The position numbers and the translations under genes are program-made. From UBA9676 sp036522155 (GTDB lineage: Bacteria; Actinomycetota; Actinomycetes; Streptosporangiales; Streptosporangiaceae): 37,239 bases of DNA. Positions 28,719 through 37,239 of the stretch are shown here, one piece after another. How positions within the stretch are numbered: position 1 is the stretch's first letter; each line of letters begins with the position of its first letter. The notes under the pieces are model-generated. The model was given only the letters and a program-made list of their open reading frames with translations. It did not search any database and was not told where the DNA came from. The stretch lies in contig DATDGI010000202.1 of assembly GCA_036522155.1 (NCBI GenBank), positions 1 through 37,239 on the forward strand, written 5' to 3'.

Positions 28719-29833
28719 CCGGCCGCGCCCGCCTCCTGCTTGCGGAGCCAGCGGATCTCCGCGTCGATGAAGTCGTCGATCTCGCCGTCGAGCACCGCGC
28801 TGGTGTTGCCCGTCTCCAGCCCCGTCCGCACGTCCTTGACGTTCTGGTAGGGGTGCAGCACGTAGTTCCGGATCTGGGTGCCCCAGCTGCTGGTGGTTTC
28901 CCCGCGCAGGTTGGCCATCTTGGCCTCCTGCTCCCCCCGCTTGCGCTCCAGCAGCTTGGCCTTGAGCACCGCCATCGCGGTCGCCTTGTTCTGCATCTGG
29001 CTGCGCTCGTTCTGGCAGGAGACCACGATCCCGGTCGGCAGGTGGGTGAGCCTGACCGCCGAGTCGGTGGTGTTCACCCCCTGGCCGCCGGGCCCGCTTG
29101 ACCGGTAGACGTCCACCCGGATCTCGTCCTCGGGGATGTCGATGTCGTCGGCCTGGTCGACCACCGGGATCACGTCCACCCCGGCGAACGAGGTCTGCCT
29201 GCGGTTCTGGTTGTCGTACTTGGAGATGCGCACCATCCGATGGGTGCCGTGCTCCCCGCGGAGCGTCCCGTAGGCATACGGGGCCTTGATCACGAAGGTG
29301 GTGGACTTGATGCCGGCCTCTTCGGCGTAAGAGGTGTAGTAGACCTCGGTCGGGTAGCCGTGGCGCTCCGCCCAGCGCAGGTACATGCGCTGGAGGTTCT
29401 GCGCGAAGTCGGCCGCGTCCGCCCCGCCGGCCTGGGAGTTGATGGAGATCAGCGCCTCGCGGGAGTCGTACTCGCCGGACAGCAGGGTCCTGACCTCCAG
29501 TTGCTGGACCTCCTTGCGCAGGGCCGCCAGCTCGCGGACCGCCTCTTCCCTGGTCGGCTCGTCGTGCTCGTCCTCGGCCAGCTCGAACATGACCTTGGTG
29601 TCCTCCAGCCGCCGCTGCAGGTTGTCCAGCCGGGCCAGCTCGCCTTCCAGGTAGGACAGCCGGCGGGTAACCGCCTGGGCGCGCTCCTGGTCATCCCACA
29701 GGCCGGGATCGCCGGCCTGCTCACGGAGACGGTCCGCCTCCCCCCGCATGGCATCCGGATCAAGGACAGCTGCCACCGACGCGAGGGTCGATGACAGTTC
29801 CGAGATTTCGGCTGCCGGGTCGGTACTTGTCAT
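28715..29833 (-). CDS. prfB: Peptide chain release factor 2 with SKY tripeptide
   Basis: This 372-aa factor terminates translation at UGA and UAA. It has the N-terminal coiled-coil domain, the catalytic GGQ (249-251, in SSGPGGQGVNTTDSAVR) and a normal C-terminus. The stop-codon recognition tripeptide, Ser-Pro-Phe at positions 205-207 in E. coli RF2, is Ser204-Lys205-Tyr206 here (VRISKYDNQNRRQTSF). The frame is continuous, with no programmed frameshift as in E. coli. The gene ends in TAG, a codon RF2 does not read. ATG29833 overlaps the GDH stop by 4 bases, so it is probably translationally coupled to gdh. Confidence 0.95.
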   Translation of the reverse strand: MTSTDPAAEISELSSTLASVAAVLDPDAMRGEADRLREQAGDPGLWDDQERAQAVTRRLSYLEGELARLDNLQRRLEDTKVMFELAEDEHDEPTREEAVRELAALRKEVQQLEVRTLLSGEYDSREALISINSQAGGADAADFAQNLQRMYLRWAERHGYPTEVYYTSYAEEAGIKSTTFVIKAPYAYGTLRGEHGTHRMVRISKYDNQNRRQTSFAGVDVIPVVDQADDIDIPEDEIRVDVYRSSGPGGQGVNTTDSAVRLTHLPTGIVVSCQNERSQMQNKATAMAVLKAKLLERKRGEQEAKMANLRGETTSSWGTQIRNYVLHPYQNVKDVRTGLETGNTSAVLDGEIDDFIDAEIRWLRKQEAGAAG

Positions 29834-32800
29834 GCCGGAAAGCCTACGCGAGCACCCGGCCCCGGCGGGTCAGCCGCGGCGCCGCTGGCGACCAGCGACC
29901 GGATCGCCCGGACCGCCACCGACAAGGTGGCGACCGTGAACCGGTCGCTCTCCCAGATCTCGCCGAAGACGTCCGCGGCCCGCCGCACCGTCCCCTCGTT
30001 CTGGCGCACCCACTCCGCCAGCCGCCGCTCCGGCGTGCCCGGCCCGGTGGACATCAGCACGTCCGCGGCCAGCGCGGCATGCGCCGCGAACAGGTCGTCG
30101 CGCAGAGCGCCGCGGGCCATCGTGTTCCACCGGTCGTCGCGGGGCAGCGCCACGATCTGGTCCCGCAGCCGGCTGATCTGCAGCCGGTCGGCCAGGTCGA
30201 AGTACACCTCGGCGGTCTCGGTGATGTCGCGGCCGGTGCTGGCGGCGATCTCCACGATGTCGAAGGCCGAGTAGGCGGGCACCATCGCGGCCACCCCCCG
30301 GGCCAGCCCGGCGGGCACGCCCCGGGCCGTGAAGGCCTCCAGCCGTTCGGTGTAGCCGGACAGATCGCGGCCGGTCAGCAGCTCCGGCAGGCCCGCCCCA
30401 ACCGCGGCCACCCCGGCCGCGAAGAAGTCCACCATCTTGGCGATGCTGAACGGCTGGCGGCGGCTCTGCAGCAGCCAGCGGGTCGCCCGCTCGGTCAGCT
30501 TGCGCCCCTCAAGCAGCAGCGCGATCTGGGTGGGCACGTCCACGCTGCCGGTCAGCGCCTCCACCTGCCCCCAGAACCCGGCCATGTCGAACACTTCCCT
30601 GGCCACCAGCCAGGCCCGGCTGATGTCGGGCGCCGGGGCGCCGGTCTCCTCGTTCATACGGAACAGGAACGACGACCCCGACTCGTTCACCATGTCGTTC
30701 ACGACGACGGTGGTGATGATCTCCCGCCGCAGCGGGTGCCGGTCCATCTGGCTGGCATAGGCCGTCCGCAGCGGGGCCGGGAAGTAGCCCGACAGCACCG
30801 AGCGCAGGAACTCATCGTCCGGCAGGTCCGAGTCCAGCACGTCCTGTACCGCCGAGATCTTGGCCTGGGCGAGCAGCACCGCGAACTCCGGGCCGGTCAG
30901 GCCCAGGCCCGCCGACCGCCGCTCGGCGATCTCCTTGTCCCCGGGCAGTGAGTCCATGTGCCGTCTGACCCGCCGTTCCCGCTCAAGTTTGCGCAGTTGG
31001 CGCGCGTGCACGTGGAGCATCTGGGCGGCCTGCGCGCGGGCCGCGGCCAGCGCCCGGTTCTGGTCGGCGTTCTGCCGCAGCACCAGGGCGGCCACCTCGT
31101 CGGTCATCGCGTGCAGCAGCTCGCCCCGGGCCTGCGGGGTCAGCTCGCCGGCGGCGAGGCTGTCAGACAGCAGGATCTTGATGTTCACCTCGTGGTCGGA
31201 GGTGTCCACCCCGGCCGAGTTGTCGATGAAGTCGGTGTTGACCAGCCCACCGGCCAGCGCGTACTCGATCCGGGCCGACTGGGTCAGGCCCAGGTTGCCG
31301 CCCTCGGCCACCACCCGGGCCCGCAGCTGGCTGGCGTCGATCCTGACCGCGTCGTTGGCCCGGTCCCCGGCGTCGGCGTGCGTCTCCGAGGTCGCCTTCA
31401 CGTAGGTGCCGATCCCGCCGTTCCACAGCAGGTCCACCGGGGCGGCCAGGATGGCCGAGATGAGCTGGTCGGGCACGAGCGCGGTGACCGAGCCGGCCAG
31501 CCCGAGCACCTGCCGCGCCTGCGGCGAGATCGGCACCGATTTGGCCGTCCGCGGCCACACCCCGCCGCCCGCCGAGATCAGCGCGGCGGAGTAGTCCGCC
31601 CAGGAGGACCGGGGCAGCGCGAACATCCGCTCTCGCTCGGCGAAGCTGGCCGCCGGATCCGGTTCCGGGTCGAGGAAGATGTGCCGGTGGTCGAACGCGG
31701 CCACCAGCTTGATGTGCCGGGACAGCAGCATGCCGTTGCCGAACACGTCCCCGGACATGTCGCCGATCCCGGCCACCGTGAAGTCATCGGCGCTGGTATC
31801 AAGCCCCAGCGTGGCGAAATGGAACTTGACCGACTCCCAGGCGCCGCGGGCGGTGATGCCCATCTTCTTGTGGTCGTAGCCCTCGGACCCGCCGGAGGCG
31901 AAGGCGTCGCCCAGCCAGTAGCCGTACTGCCCGGCGATCTCGTTGGCGATGTCGGAGAAGGTGGCGGTGCCCTTGTCCGCCGCGACCACCAGGTACGTGT
32001 CGTCCCCGTCGTGCCGGACCACGTCCGCGGGCGGCAGCACCTGGCCGGCCCGCAGGTTGTCGGTCACATCCAGCATCGCCCGGATGAGGGTCTGGTAGCA
32101 GGCGCGCACCTCGGCCTGGTAGGCCTCGCGGTCGGCCGGATCGGGCAGCTGCTTGCAGACGAACCCGCCCTTGGCCCCCGACGGGACGATGACCGAGTTC
32201 TTGACCTCCTGCGCCTTGGCCAGCCCGAGGACCTCGGTCCGGAAGTCCTCCCGCCGGTCCGACCAGCGCAGGCCGCCCCGCGCCACCGGCGCGAACCGCA
32301 GGTGCACCGCCTCCAGCCGCGGCGAGTAGACGAACAGCTCGAACCGCGGGCGGGGGGCGGGCAGTTCCGGCACCTGCCCAGCGTCCAGCTTGACCACCAG
32401 GTAGGGCGGCCCGTCCGGCGCGGCCAGCCCCGGCCTCGGGCCGTTCTGGAAGAAAGAAGTCCGCAGCGTGGCCAGGATCAGGCCCAGATAGCTGCGCAGG
32501 ATCCGATCGTGATCGAGGATGGCGACCTCGTCAAGCTGCCCCCGGACCTCCTCGGTGATGGCCTCGCTCCGCTCGGCCTCGCCGGACGCGCGGGCCGGGT
32601 CGAACCGGGACTCGAACAGGCGGACCAGCAGCCGGGTGATCGAGGTGTTCAGCGCCAGCACCCGCTCGATGTAGCGCTGGCTGAAGGCGATGCCCGCCTG
32701 CCGCAGGTACTTGGCGTAGGTGCGCAGCACCACCACCTGCTGCCAGGTCAGGTGGGCGTCAAGGACCAGCGCGTTGAACCCGTCGTCTTCGATCTCGCCC

Positions 32801-34815
32801 CGCCACAGCGCGATCAGCGCGTCCTCGAACATGGCCTTGACCGGCCCGGGATGCCCGGGCGGGGCGGTGGCCTGGGCCGCGTCGGCGCTGCGGCTCAGCC
32901 CGAAGTCATAGATCCAGAACGGCGTTGCCACCCCCGGGCCGGTGAACTCGTACGGGTGCTCATCCACCACCTCAACCCCCATGTGCTGGAGGCGGGGCAG
33001 CACGTCGGTGAGCGTGATCGGGGATCCGGTCCGGTAGATGGTGAGCCGCCAGACTCCCTGCCGGGACTGGTCGGTGACCGGCCGGCCGCCGGTGTAGCTC
33101 TCGGCCTCCCACAGGTCGAAGGCGGTGTCCTGGCCGCCGTCAAGCAGCGCCTGCACCCGCAGGAAGTCGCTGAGGGCGTTGGCCGCGGGCACGTCGGTCT
33201 TGTAGGTCTCCGGGATCGCGGCGGTACACAGGCCGAGCAGGGCGCGGGCCGGTCCCTCGCCCAGCTTCCGGCTGGCCTCGGCGGCCAGATCCTCGTCCCA
33301 GCTGCGGACCGCGGCGGCCACCGCAGCCTCCAGCGCGACCGGATCCACGTCCGGCAGCGAGGTGCCGGGCTGGGCCCGCACCACCACGTGCAGCCGGGCC
33401 AGCGGCGAGTCCCCGACCGTGGCACTGTACTCGACCGCCACCCCGTTCAGCGCCCGGCGCAGGATCTCCTGCGCGCGCAGCCGGACCGGCGTGGTGTACC
33501 GGTCCCGCGGCAGATAGACCAGGCAGGACATGAACCGGCCGTAGACGTCCTTGCGCAGGAACAGCCGGGTCTGCCGGTGCGTCCGCAGCCGGAGCACGCC
33601 GAGCGCGATCGGGGTCAGCTCCTCGACCGAAGTCTGGAACAGCTCCTCCCGCGGGTAGCCCTCCAGGATCTCGGCCAGGTCCTTGCCGTCGTGGCTGTCC
33701 ACGGCGACCCCGGCCCGTTCCAGCACGTCGGCCAGCTTGCGCCGGAGCACCGGGATCCGGGTGATGCTCTCGTGGTAGGCGTCGTGGGTGTACAGGCCGA
33801 TGAACCGGTACTCGCCGTTCACCTGGCCGGCCTGGTCGACCCGCTTGATGGCGATGTAGTCGAGGTAGGCGGGCCGGTGCACGGTGGACCGGGAGTTGGC
33901 CTTGGTCAGGATGAGCCGCTGCGGGTCCTTGGCCCGGGCCCGGACCTCCGGTGGCAGCGCAGCGAACGAGGACGGCCCGCGCTTGTCGTGCCGCAGCAGG
34001 CCGAGCCCGGTGCCGGGCACCGCGATCAGCGCCATCCCGTCCGGGCCCTCGGTCAGGTCGTACTCGCGGTAGCCGAGGAAGGTGAAGTGGTTGTCCGCCA
34101 GCCAGCGCAGCAGGGCCTGTGTCTCGACCGGCGCGGCCGGTCCCTCGGCGGCCAGCCGGTCGGCCAGCAGCAGCGCCGTGCCCTGCATCTTCGGGTAGTC
34201 CTCGACCGCGACCCGGACGTCGGTCAGCACCCGCTGCAGGTCCTTTTCCAGCTGGCCGAGGGCGACCCCGGTGGTGTCGATCTCGATGTGCATCCACGAC
34301 TCGGCGATCTCGTCGTGCCCGCGCCGGCCGTCGACCGGCGGGCCGACCACCTCCCACAGCTCGCCGCTGACGTCCCGCCGCACCAGCAGCTGCGGGTGGA
34401 CGATGTGGTAGCTGTCCAGGCCGTGCCGGCTCAGCTCCATGGTGATCGAGTCGACCAGGAACGGCATGTCGTCGGTGACGATGTCGACCACGCCCCGGGC
34501 CGCGTCAAGCGAGGTGCTCTGGCCGGCCGCCCGGACCTGGACCAGCGCGCGGCCCTGCGGGCGGCGGGCGGCCAGCCGGGCGTGCTCGGCGGCGACCCCG
34601 CCGACCGCCAGCGGCCCGCACGGGAGCAGATCCTCGGGGGCGATCAGCCGGTAGTAACTGATGAGGTAGCTGTCCAGGTCGCCGACGCCGAGTTCGCCCG
34701 CGCCCGCGGCCGCGGCGGCCCGCGCCGCTCCCGCCAGCAGGACGCGTACCGCCTCGCCCGTGTCCGCCGCAGCCCGCCGTTCGGCCGATGCCACACGCTG
34801 CTCTGCTGATGTCAC
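29830..34815 (-). CDS. gdh: NAD-specific glutamate dehydrogenase, large (GDH-180) type
   Basis: This 1661-aa cytoplasmic enzyme interconverts glutamate and 2-oxoglutarate plus ammonia using NAD. Length and segments match the GDH-180 family of Streptomyces and mycobacteria: an ACT-like N-terminal region, then the catalytic domain with VKNSVIVPSGAKGGFVCK (Lys882), GGLRWSDRREDFRTEVLGLAKAQEV and GIGDMSGDVFGNGMLLS, and a long C-terminal domain. GTG34815 is chosen because AGGAAAG lies just upstream and family similarity begins there; the open frame to 35043 overlaps the next gene. In mycobacteria the enzyme is inhibited by GarA binding. It overlaps prfB by 4 bases. Confidence 0.96.
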   Translation of the reverse strand: MTSAEQRVASAERRAAADTGEAVRVLLAGAARAAAAAGAGELGVGDLDSYLISYYRLIAPEDLLPCGPLAVGGVAAEHARLAARRPQGRALVQVRAAGQSTSLDAARGVVDIVTDDMPFLVDSITMELSRHGLDSYHIVHPQLLVRRDVSGELWEVVGPPVDGRRGHDEIAESWMHIEIDTTGVALGQLEKDLQRVLTDVRVAVEDYPKMQGTALLLADRLAAEGPAAPVETQALLRWLADNHFTFLGYREYDLTEGPDGMALIAVPGTGLGLLRHDKRGPSSFAALPPEVRARAKDPQRLILTKANSRSTVHRPAYLDYIAIKRVDQAGQVNGEYRFIGLYTHDAYHESITRIPVLRRKLADVLERAGVAVDSHDGKDLAEILEGYPREELFQTSVEELTPIALGVLRLRTHRQTRLFLRKDVYGRFMSCLVYLPRDRYTTPVRLRAQEILRRALNGVAVEYSATVGDSPLARLHVVVRAQPGTSLPDVDPVALEAAVAAAVRSWDEDLAAEASRKLGEGPARALLGLCTAAIPETYKTDVPAANALSDFLRVQALLDGGQDTAFDLWEAESYTGGRPVTDQSRQGVWRLTIYRTGSPITLTDVLPRLQHMGVEVVDEHPYEFTGPGVATPFWIYDFGLSRSADAAQATAPPGHPGPVKAMFEDALIALWRGEIEDDGFNALVLDAHLTWQQVVVLRTYAKYLRQAGIAFSQRYIERVLALNTSITRLLVRLFESRFDPARASGEAERSEAITEEVRGQLDEVAILDHDRILRSYLGLILATLRTSFFQNGPRPGLAAPDGPPYLVVKLDAGQVPELPAPRPRFELFVYSPRLEAVHLRFAPVARGGLRWSDRREDFRTEVLGLAKAQEVKNSVIVPSGAKGGFVCKQLPDPADREAYQAEVRACYQTLIRAMLDVTDNLRAGQVLPPADVVRHDGDDTYLVVAADKGTATFSDIANEIAGQYGYWLGDAFASGGSEGYDHKKMGITARGAWESVKFHFATLGLDTSADDFTVAGIGDMSGDVFGNGMLLSRHIKLVAAFDHRHIFLDPEPDPAASFAERERMFALPRSSWADYSAALISAGGGVWPRTAKSVPISPQARQVLGLAGSVTALVPDQLISAILAAPVDLLWNGGIGTYVKATSETHADAGDRANDAVRIDASQLRARVVAEGGNLGLTQSARIEYALAGGLVNTDFIDNSAGVDTSDHEVNIKILLSDSLAAGELTPQARGELLHAMTDEVAALVLRQNADQNRALAAARAQAAQMLHVHARQLRKLERERRVRRHMDSLPGDKEIAERRSAGLGLTGPEFAVLLAQAKISAVQDVLDSDLPDDEFLRSVLSGYFPAPLRTAYASQMDRHPLRREIITTVVVNDMVNESGSSFLFRMNEETGAPAPDISRAWLVAREVFDMAGFWGQVEALTGSVDVPTQIALLLEGRKLTERATRWLLQSRRQPFSIAKMVDFFAAGVAAVGAGLPELLTGRDLSGYTERLEAFTARGVPAGLARGVAAMVPAYSAFDIVEIAASTGRDITETAEVYFDLADRLQISRLRDQIVALPRDDRWNTMARGALRDDLFAAHAALAADVLMSTGPGTPERRLAEWVRQNEGTVRRAADVFGEIWESDRFTVATLSVAVRAIRSLVASGAAADPPGPGARVGFPA

Positions 34816-34864
34816 GCGCTTTCCTCGATCGCCATTGATCGCCCTGCCTGGCTCGTTTCCGACT

Positions 34865-36892
34865 CTACGCGGGCGGCGCTGGCCGGGTGAATAGCGCCAG
34901 CACCTCAGGGTTGGCGATGGCGTCCGGGTCGGCCGCCTCCGCCACCGGCGTACCGAGCAGGATCCGCCGCACCGGTACTTCCAGCTTCTTACCGGACAGG
35001 GTCCGCGGCACGCCGGGCACCTGGTGGATCTCGTCGGGCACATGCCGGGGCGACAGCTCGGCCCGGAGCGCGGACTTCAGCCGGCCGATGAGGGCGTCGT
35101 CGAGCTGGCAGCCGTCGGCGAGTACCACGTACAGGATCAGCCGCCCCTCCGCGCCGAGCTGGCCGGTGTCCACCACCAGGCTGTCGGCGATCTCCGGCAG
35201 CCGCTCCACCACCCGGTAGAACTCGCTCGTGCCCATCCGGACCCCGCCCCGGTTCAGGGTGGCGTCGGACCGCCCGGAGATCACACAGCCGCCGTCGGCG
35301 AGCATGGTGATCCAGTCGCCGTGCCGCCACACCCCCGGATAGGTGCCGAAATAGCTGGCCCGGTAGCGCTCCCCGGCCGGGTCGTTCCAGAACCCGGCCG
35401 GCATCGACGGCATCGGCCCGGAGATGACCAGTTCGCCCACCTCCCCGGTGACCGGCCGCCCGGTGGCGTCGTAGGCCTCCACCTTCGCGCCCAGGCACGC
35501 GCCGGAGATGATGCCCGCCCGCACCGGCAGCAGCGGGGACGGGCCGACGAAGCCCGTGCACAGATCGGTGCCGCCCGAGAACGAGCCGAGCTGCGGGCGG
35601 GCGCCGACCCGCTCGTACACCCACCGGAAGCCCTCCGGCGGTAGCGGCGAGCCGGTCGAGCCGATGCCGCGCAGCGCGGTCAGGTCATGCTCCTGGCCCG
35701 GCGACAGCCCGGCCTTGGCACAGGCCAGCAGGTAGGGCGCGCCGGTGCCGAAGTAGGTGAGCCGGGTATCGGCGGCCAGCTGCCACAGCGCGCCGGTGCC
35801 GGGGTAGGTGGCGCTGCCGTCGTAGGTCACGATCGTGGCCCCGGCCAGCAGCGCGCCGGCCAGATAGTTCCACATCATCCAGCCGGTGGTGGTGTACCAG
35901 CCGAACACGTCGCCGGGGCCGAGGTCCTGGTGCAGGCCGAGCGCCTTCAGGTGCTCGAGCACGATGCCGCCGTGGCCGTGCACGATCGGCTTGGGCAGCC
36001 CGGTGGTGCCGGAGGAGTACAGCACCCACAGCGGATGGCCGAACGGGACCTCGGTGAAGTCCAGGTCCGCCCCGCCGTCGCCGGGCAGCGCCTCGAACGC
36101 CACCGTCGCCACGCCCGGCGCTGGCACCTCGCCGCCAGCCATGATCACCGTGGTCAGGCCGGGCAGGGCCGCGGCGATCTCGGCGACCGCGGGCCGGCGG
36201 TCGAACTCCTTGCCGCCGTACCGGTAGTGGCCGGTGGCGAGCAGGACCTTCGGCGCGATCTGCGCGAACCGGTCGATCACGCTGTGCGGGCCGAAATCCG
36301 GCGAGCAGGACGACCAGATCGCCCCCAGGCTGGCCGTGGCGAGCAGGCCGATCAGCGCGGCCGGGACGTTGGGCAGGAAGGCCGCCACCCGGTCGCCCCG
36401 GGTCACCCCGAGCGCGGCCAGCCCGGCCCGTACCCGGGCGACCTCGGCGGCCAGCTCGCCGAAGCTGAGCGTGACCTGCCGGCCTTCCTCGTCGCGGGCG
36501 ATGACGGCGGTCCGGCTGGGCTCGGTGAGCGCGGGCCGCAAGGCGTTACGCGCGTAATTGAGGGTGGTGCCGCCGAACCAGGTCACGTCCGGCATCGGGC
36601 CGCCGGCCAGCACCGGCCCGTCCCCGCGGGTGCCCAGCACCCCGAAGTAGTCCCAGAGCGACGCCCAGAACGCGGCCGGCTCGTCCACCGACCACTGCCA
36701 CAGCGCCCGGTGGTCCCGCGCGGCCTGGGCCGGGGTCGTCGCGGCCGGACCGCCCGCCGCCACCCCGCGCCCGGCCAGCCAGCGCCGGTAGTCGCTGATC
36801 CGCGCCCGCGCGATCGACTCCGGCGACGGCTGCCACAGCACCTCCCCGTAGTCGCTGCTCGGGAGCCCCGCCACCTGATCACCGATTGCCAT
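34865..36892 (-). CDS. Acetoacetyl-CoA synthetase (acetoacetate-CoA ligase)
   Basis: This 675-aa ANL-superfamily enzyme makes acetoacetyl-CoA from acetoacetate, ATP and CoA. It has the adenylation motif LYSSGTTGLPKPIVHGHGG, WMMWNYLAGALL, SGRSDATLNRGGVRMGTSEFY and the catalytic lysine loop LSGKKLEVPVRRIL. The N-terminal SDYGEVLWQPSPESIARARISDYRRWL and DYFGVLG segments fit AacS rather than acetyl-CoA synthetase. ATG36892 is chosen as the start of family similarity. It lies 53 bases after the chromate-transporter gene and 49 before gdh. Confidence 0.93.
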   Translation of the reverse strand: MAIGDQVAGLPSSDYGEVLWQPSPESIARARISDYRRWLAGRGVAAGGPAATTPAQAARDHRALWQWSVDEPAAFWASLWDYFGVLGTRGDGPVLAGGPMPDVTWFGGTTLNYARNALRPALTEPSRTAVIARDEEGRQVTLSFGELAAEVARVRAGLAALGVTRGDRVAAFLPNVPAALIGLLATASLGAIWSSCSPDFGPHSVIDRFAQIAPKVLLATGHYRYGGKEFDRRPAVAEIAAALPGLTTVIMAGGEVPAPGVATVAFEALPGDGGADLDFTEVPFGHPLWVLYSSGTTGLPKPIVHGHGGIVLEHLKALGLHQDLGPGDVFGWYTTTGWMMWNYLAGALLAGATIVTYDGSATYPGTGALWQLAADTRLTYFGTGAPYLLACAKAGLSPGQEHDLTALRGIGSTGSPLPPEGFRWVYERVGARPQLGSFSGGTDLCTGFVGPSPLLPVRAGIISGACLGAKVEAYDATGRPVTGEVGELVISGPMPSMPAGFWNDPAGERYRASYFGTYPGVWRHGDWITMLADGGCVISGRSDATLNRGGVRMGTSEFYRVVERLPEIADSLVVDTGQLGAEGRLILYVVLADGCQLDDALIGRLKSALRAELSPRHVPDEIHQVPGVPRTLSGKKLEVPVRRILLGTPVAEAADPDAIANPEVLALFTRPAPPA

Positions 36893-36945
36893 GGCTCCAG
36901 CATCGGGCTCGGGTCCGCTGCCCCGCAACGCCGGTCCCCGGTGCG

Positions 36946-37239
36946 TCATGTCACCGGCCCTCCGGCCAGGAAAACGATCACGCCGAGCGCCGCCGAGCCA
37001 ACGATGGCGATGACCACGCCGCGCCGCAGCCCGATCAGCCAGACCGCCGCCAGCGCCAGCACGCCGAACTGCCACAGGTGGGCCAGGGCCAGCCCGAGCG
37101 GCACCGCCGCCCCGGCGATGGCCCCGATCGAAGCCGGGCCGGCGCCGGTCAGGAACGCCTGCACGCCCGCGCTGCCGCGGAGCCGCTCGAAGTAGCGCCC
37201 GCCGCCCAGCACGAAGACGAACGACGGGGCGAACGCGAC
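36946..37239 (-). CDS. Chromate transporter family protein, C-terminal part (partial)
   Basis: The frame is open from the window edge to TGA at 36946-36948 and gives 97 residues: APSFVFVLGGGRYFERLRGSAGVQAFLTGAGPASIGAIAGAAVPLG followed by three hydrophobic helices. The PSFxxxxxxxxYxERLR...xxAxxxGxxxAxxGxI pattern is that of the second half of ChrA-type transporters. The N-terminal part lies outside the window, so complete structure and substrate cannot be judged. Confidence 0.75.
   Translation of the reverse strand, partial: VAFAPSFVFVLGGGRYFERLRGSAGVQAFLTGAGPASIGAIAGAAVPLGLALAHLWQFGVLALAAVWLIGLRRGVVIAIVGSAALGVIVFLAGGPVT

Noticed and set aside
30958..34809. 1283-aa open frame on the + strand
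   Set aside because: It is antisense to the glutamate dehydrogenase; His/Arg/Gly/Pro-rich composition and lack of any domain are typical of GC-rich shadow frames.
34827..34843. Direct repeat GATCGCC-ATT-GATCGCC before gdh
   Set aside because: Only 7 bases per copy in GC-rich DNA; it could be chance, and no regulator can be suggested.

Overview
The window is about 37 kb of very GC-rich DNA with GTG, ATG and occasional TTG starts, mostly TGA stops and tightly packed genes. The order ssrA (tmRNA) - smpB - ftsX - ftsE - prfB, together with a giant NAD-glutamate dehydrogenase (GDH-180 type), MalT-like LuxR regulators and leaderless-looking promoters, points to a chromosomal segment of a high-GC Actinomycetota (Streptomyces/Streptosporangiales-like). 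I see no insertion sequence, phage gene, CRISPR array, tRNA or rRNA.

Region 1 (1-9424, mostly + strand) looks like a stress/energy block: a SulP anion permease with STAS domain, a divergent small protein, a large MalT-like LuxR ATPase regulator, a class III-like polyphosphate kinase 2, a P2-type ATPase and an 84-aa protein overlapping it. Two near-identical 18-bp palindromes bracket the LuxR regulator. The P-type ATPase has lost most of the residues that bind Ca2+ in SERCA.

Region 2 (9487-17810) is accessory metabolism. It holds a HAD-like protein overlapping a membrane diacylglycerol-kinase-family protein, then a Rieske oxygenase with a downstream glutathione peroxidase. Divergent from these run a SRPBCC protein, an S9 serine peptidase, a GDT1-family transporter and a small Cys-containing membrane protein, followed by an isoprenylcysteine-methyltransferase-like membrane protein on the - strand.

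Region 3 (17942-23299) is a two-component system (response regulator and histidine kinase, - strand) divergent from a MacB/FtsX-like ABC exporter (ATPase and 806-aa permease, + strand). The kinase probably controls the exporter.

Region 4 (23363-37239, almost all - strand) is the conserved core: tmRNA, a penicillin-binding-protein homologue with all three catalytic motifs destroyed, smpB, ftsX, ftsE, a divergent 60-aa zinc-ribbon/TM protein, prfB, the 1661-aa GDH, acetoacetyl-CoA synthetase and the end of a chromate transporter. Trans-translation (ssrA, smpB), termination (prfB) and divisome control (ftsEX) are physically linked here. The most unusual points are the pseudo-transpeptidase between ssrA and smpB, an RF2 whose stop-codon tripeptide reads SKY instead of SPF, a perfect 12-bp-stem hairpin between ftsE and ftsX, and the paired palindromes around the LuxR gene.
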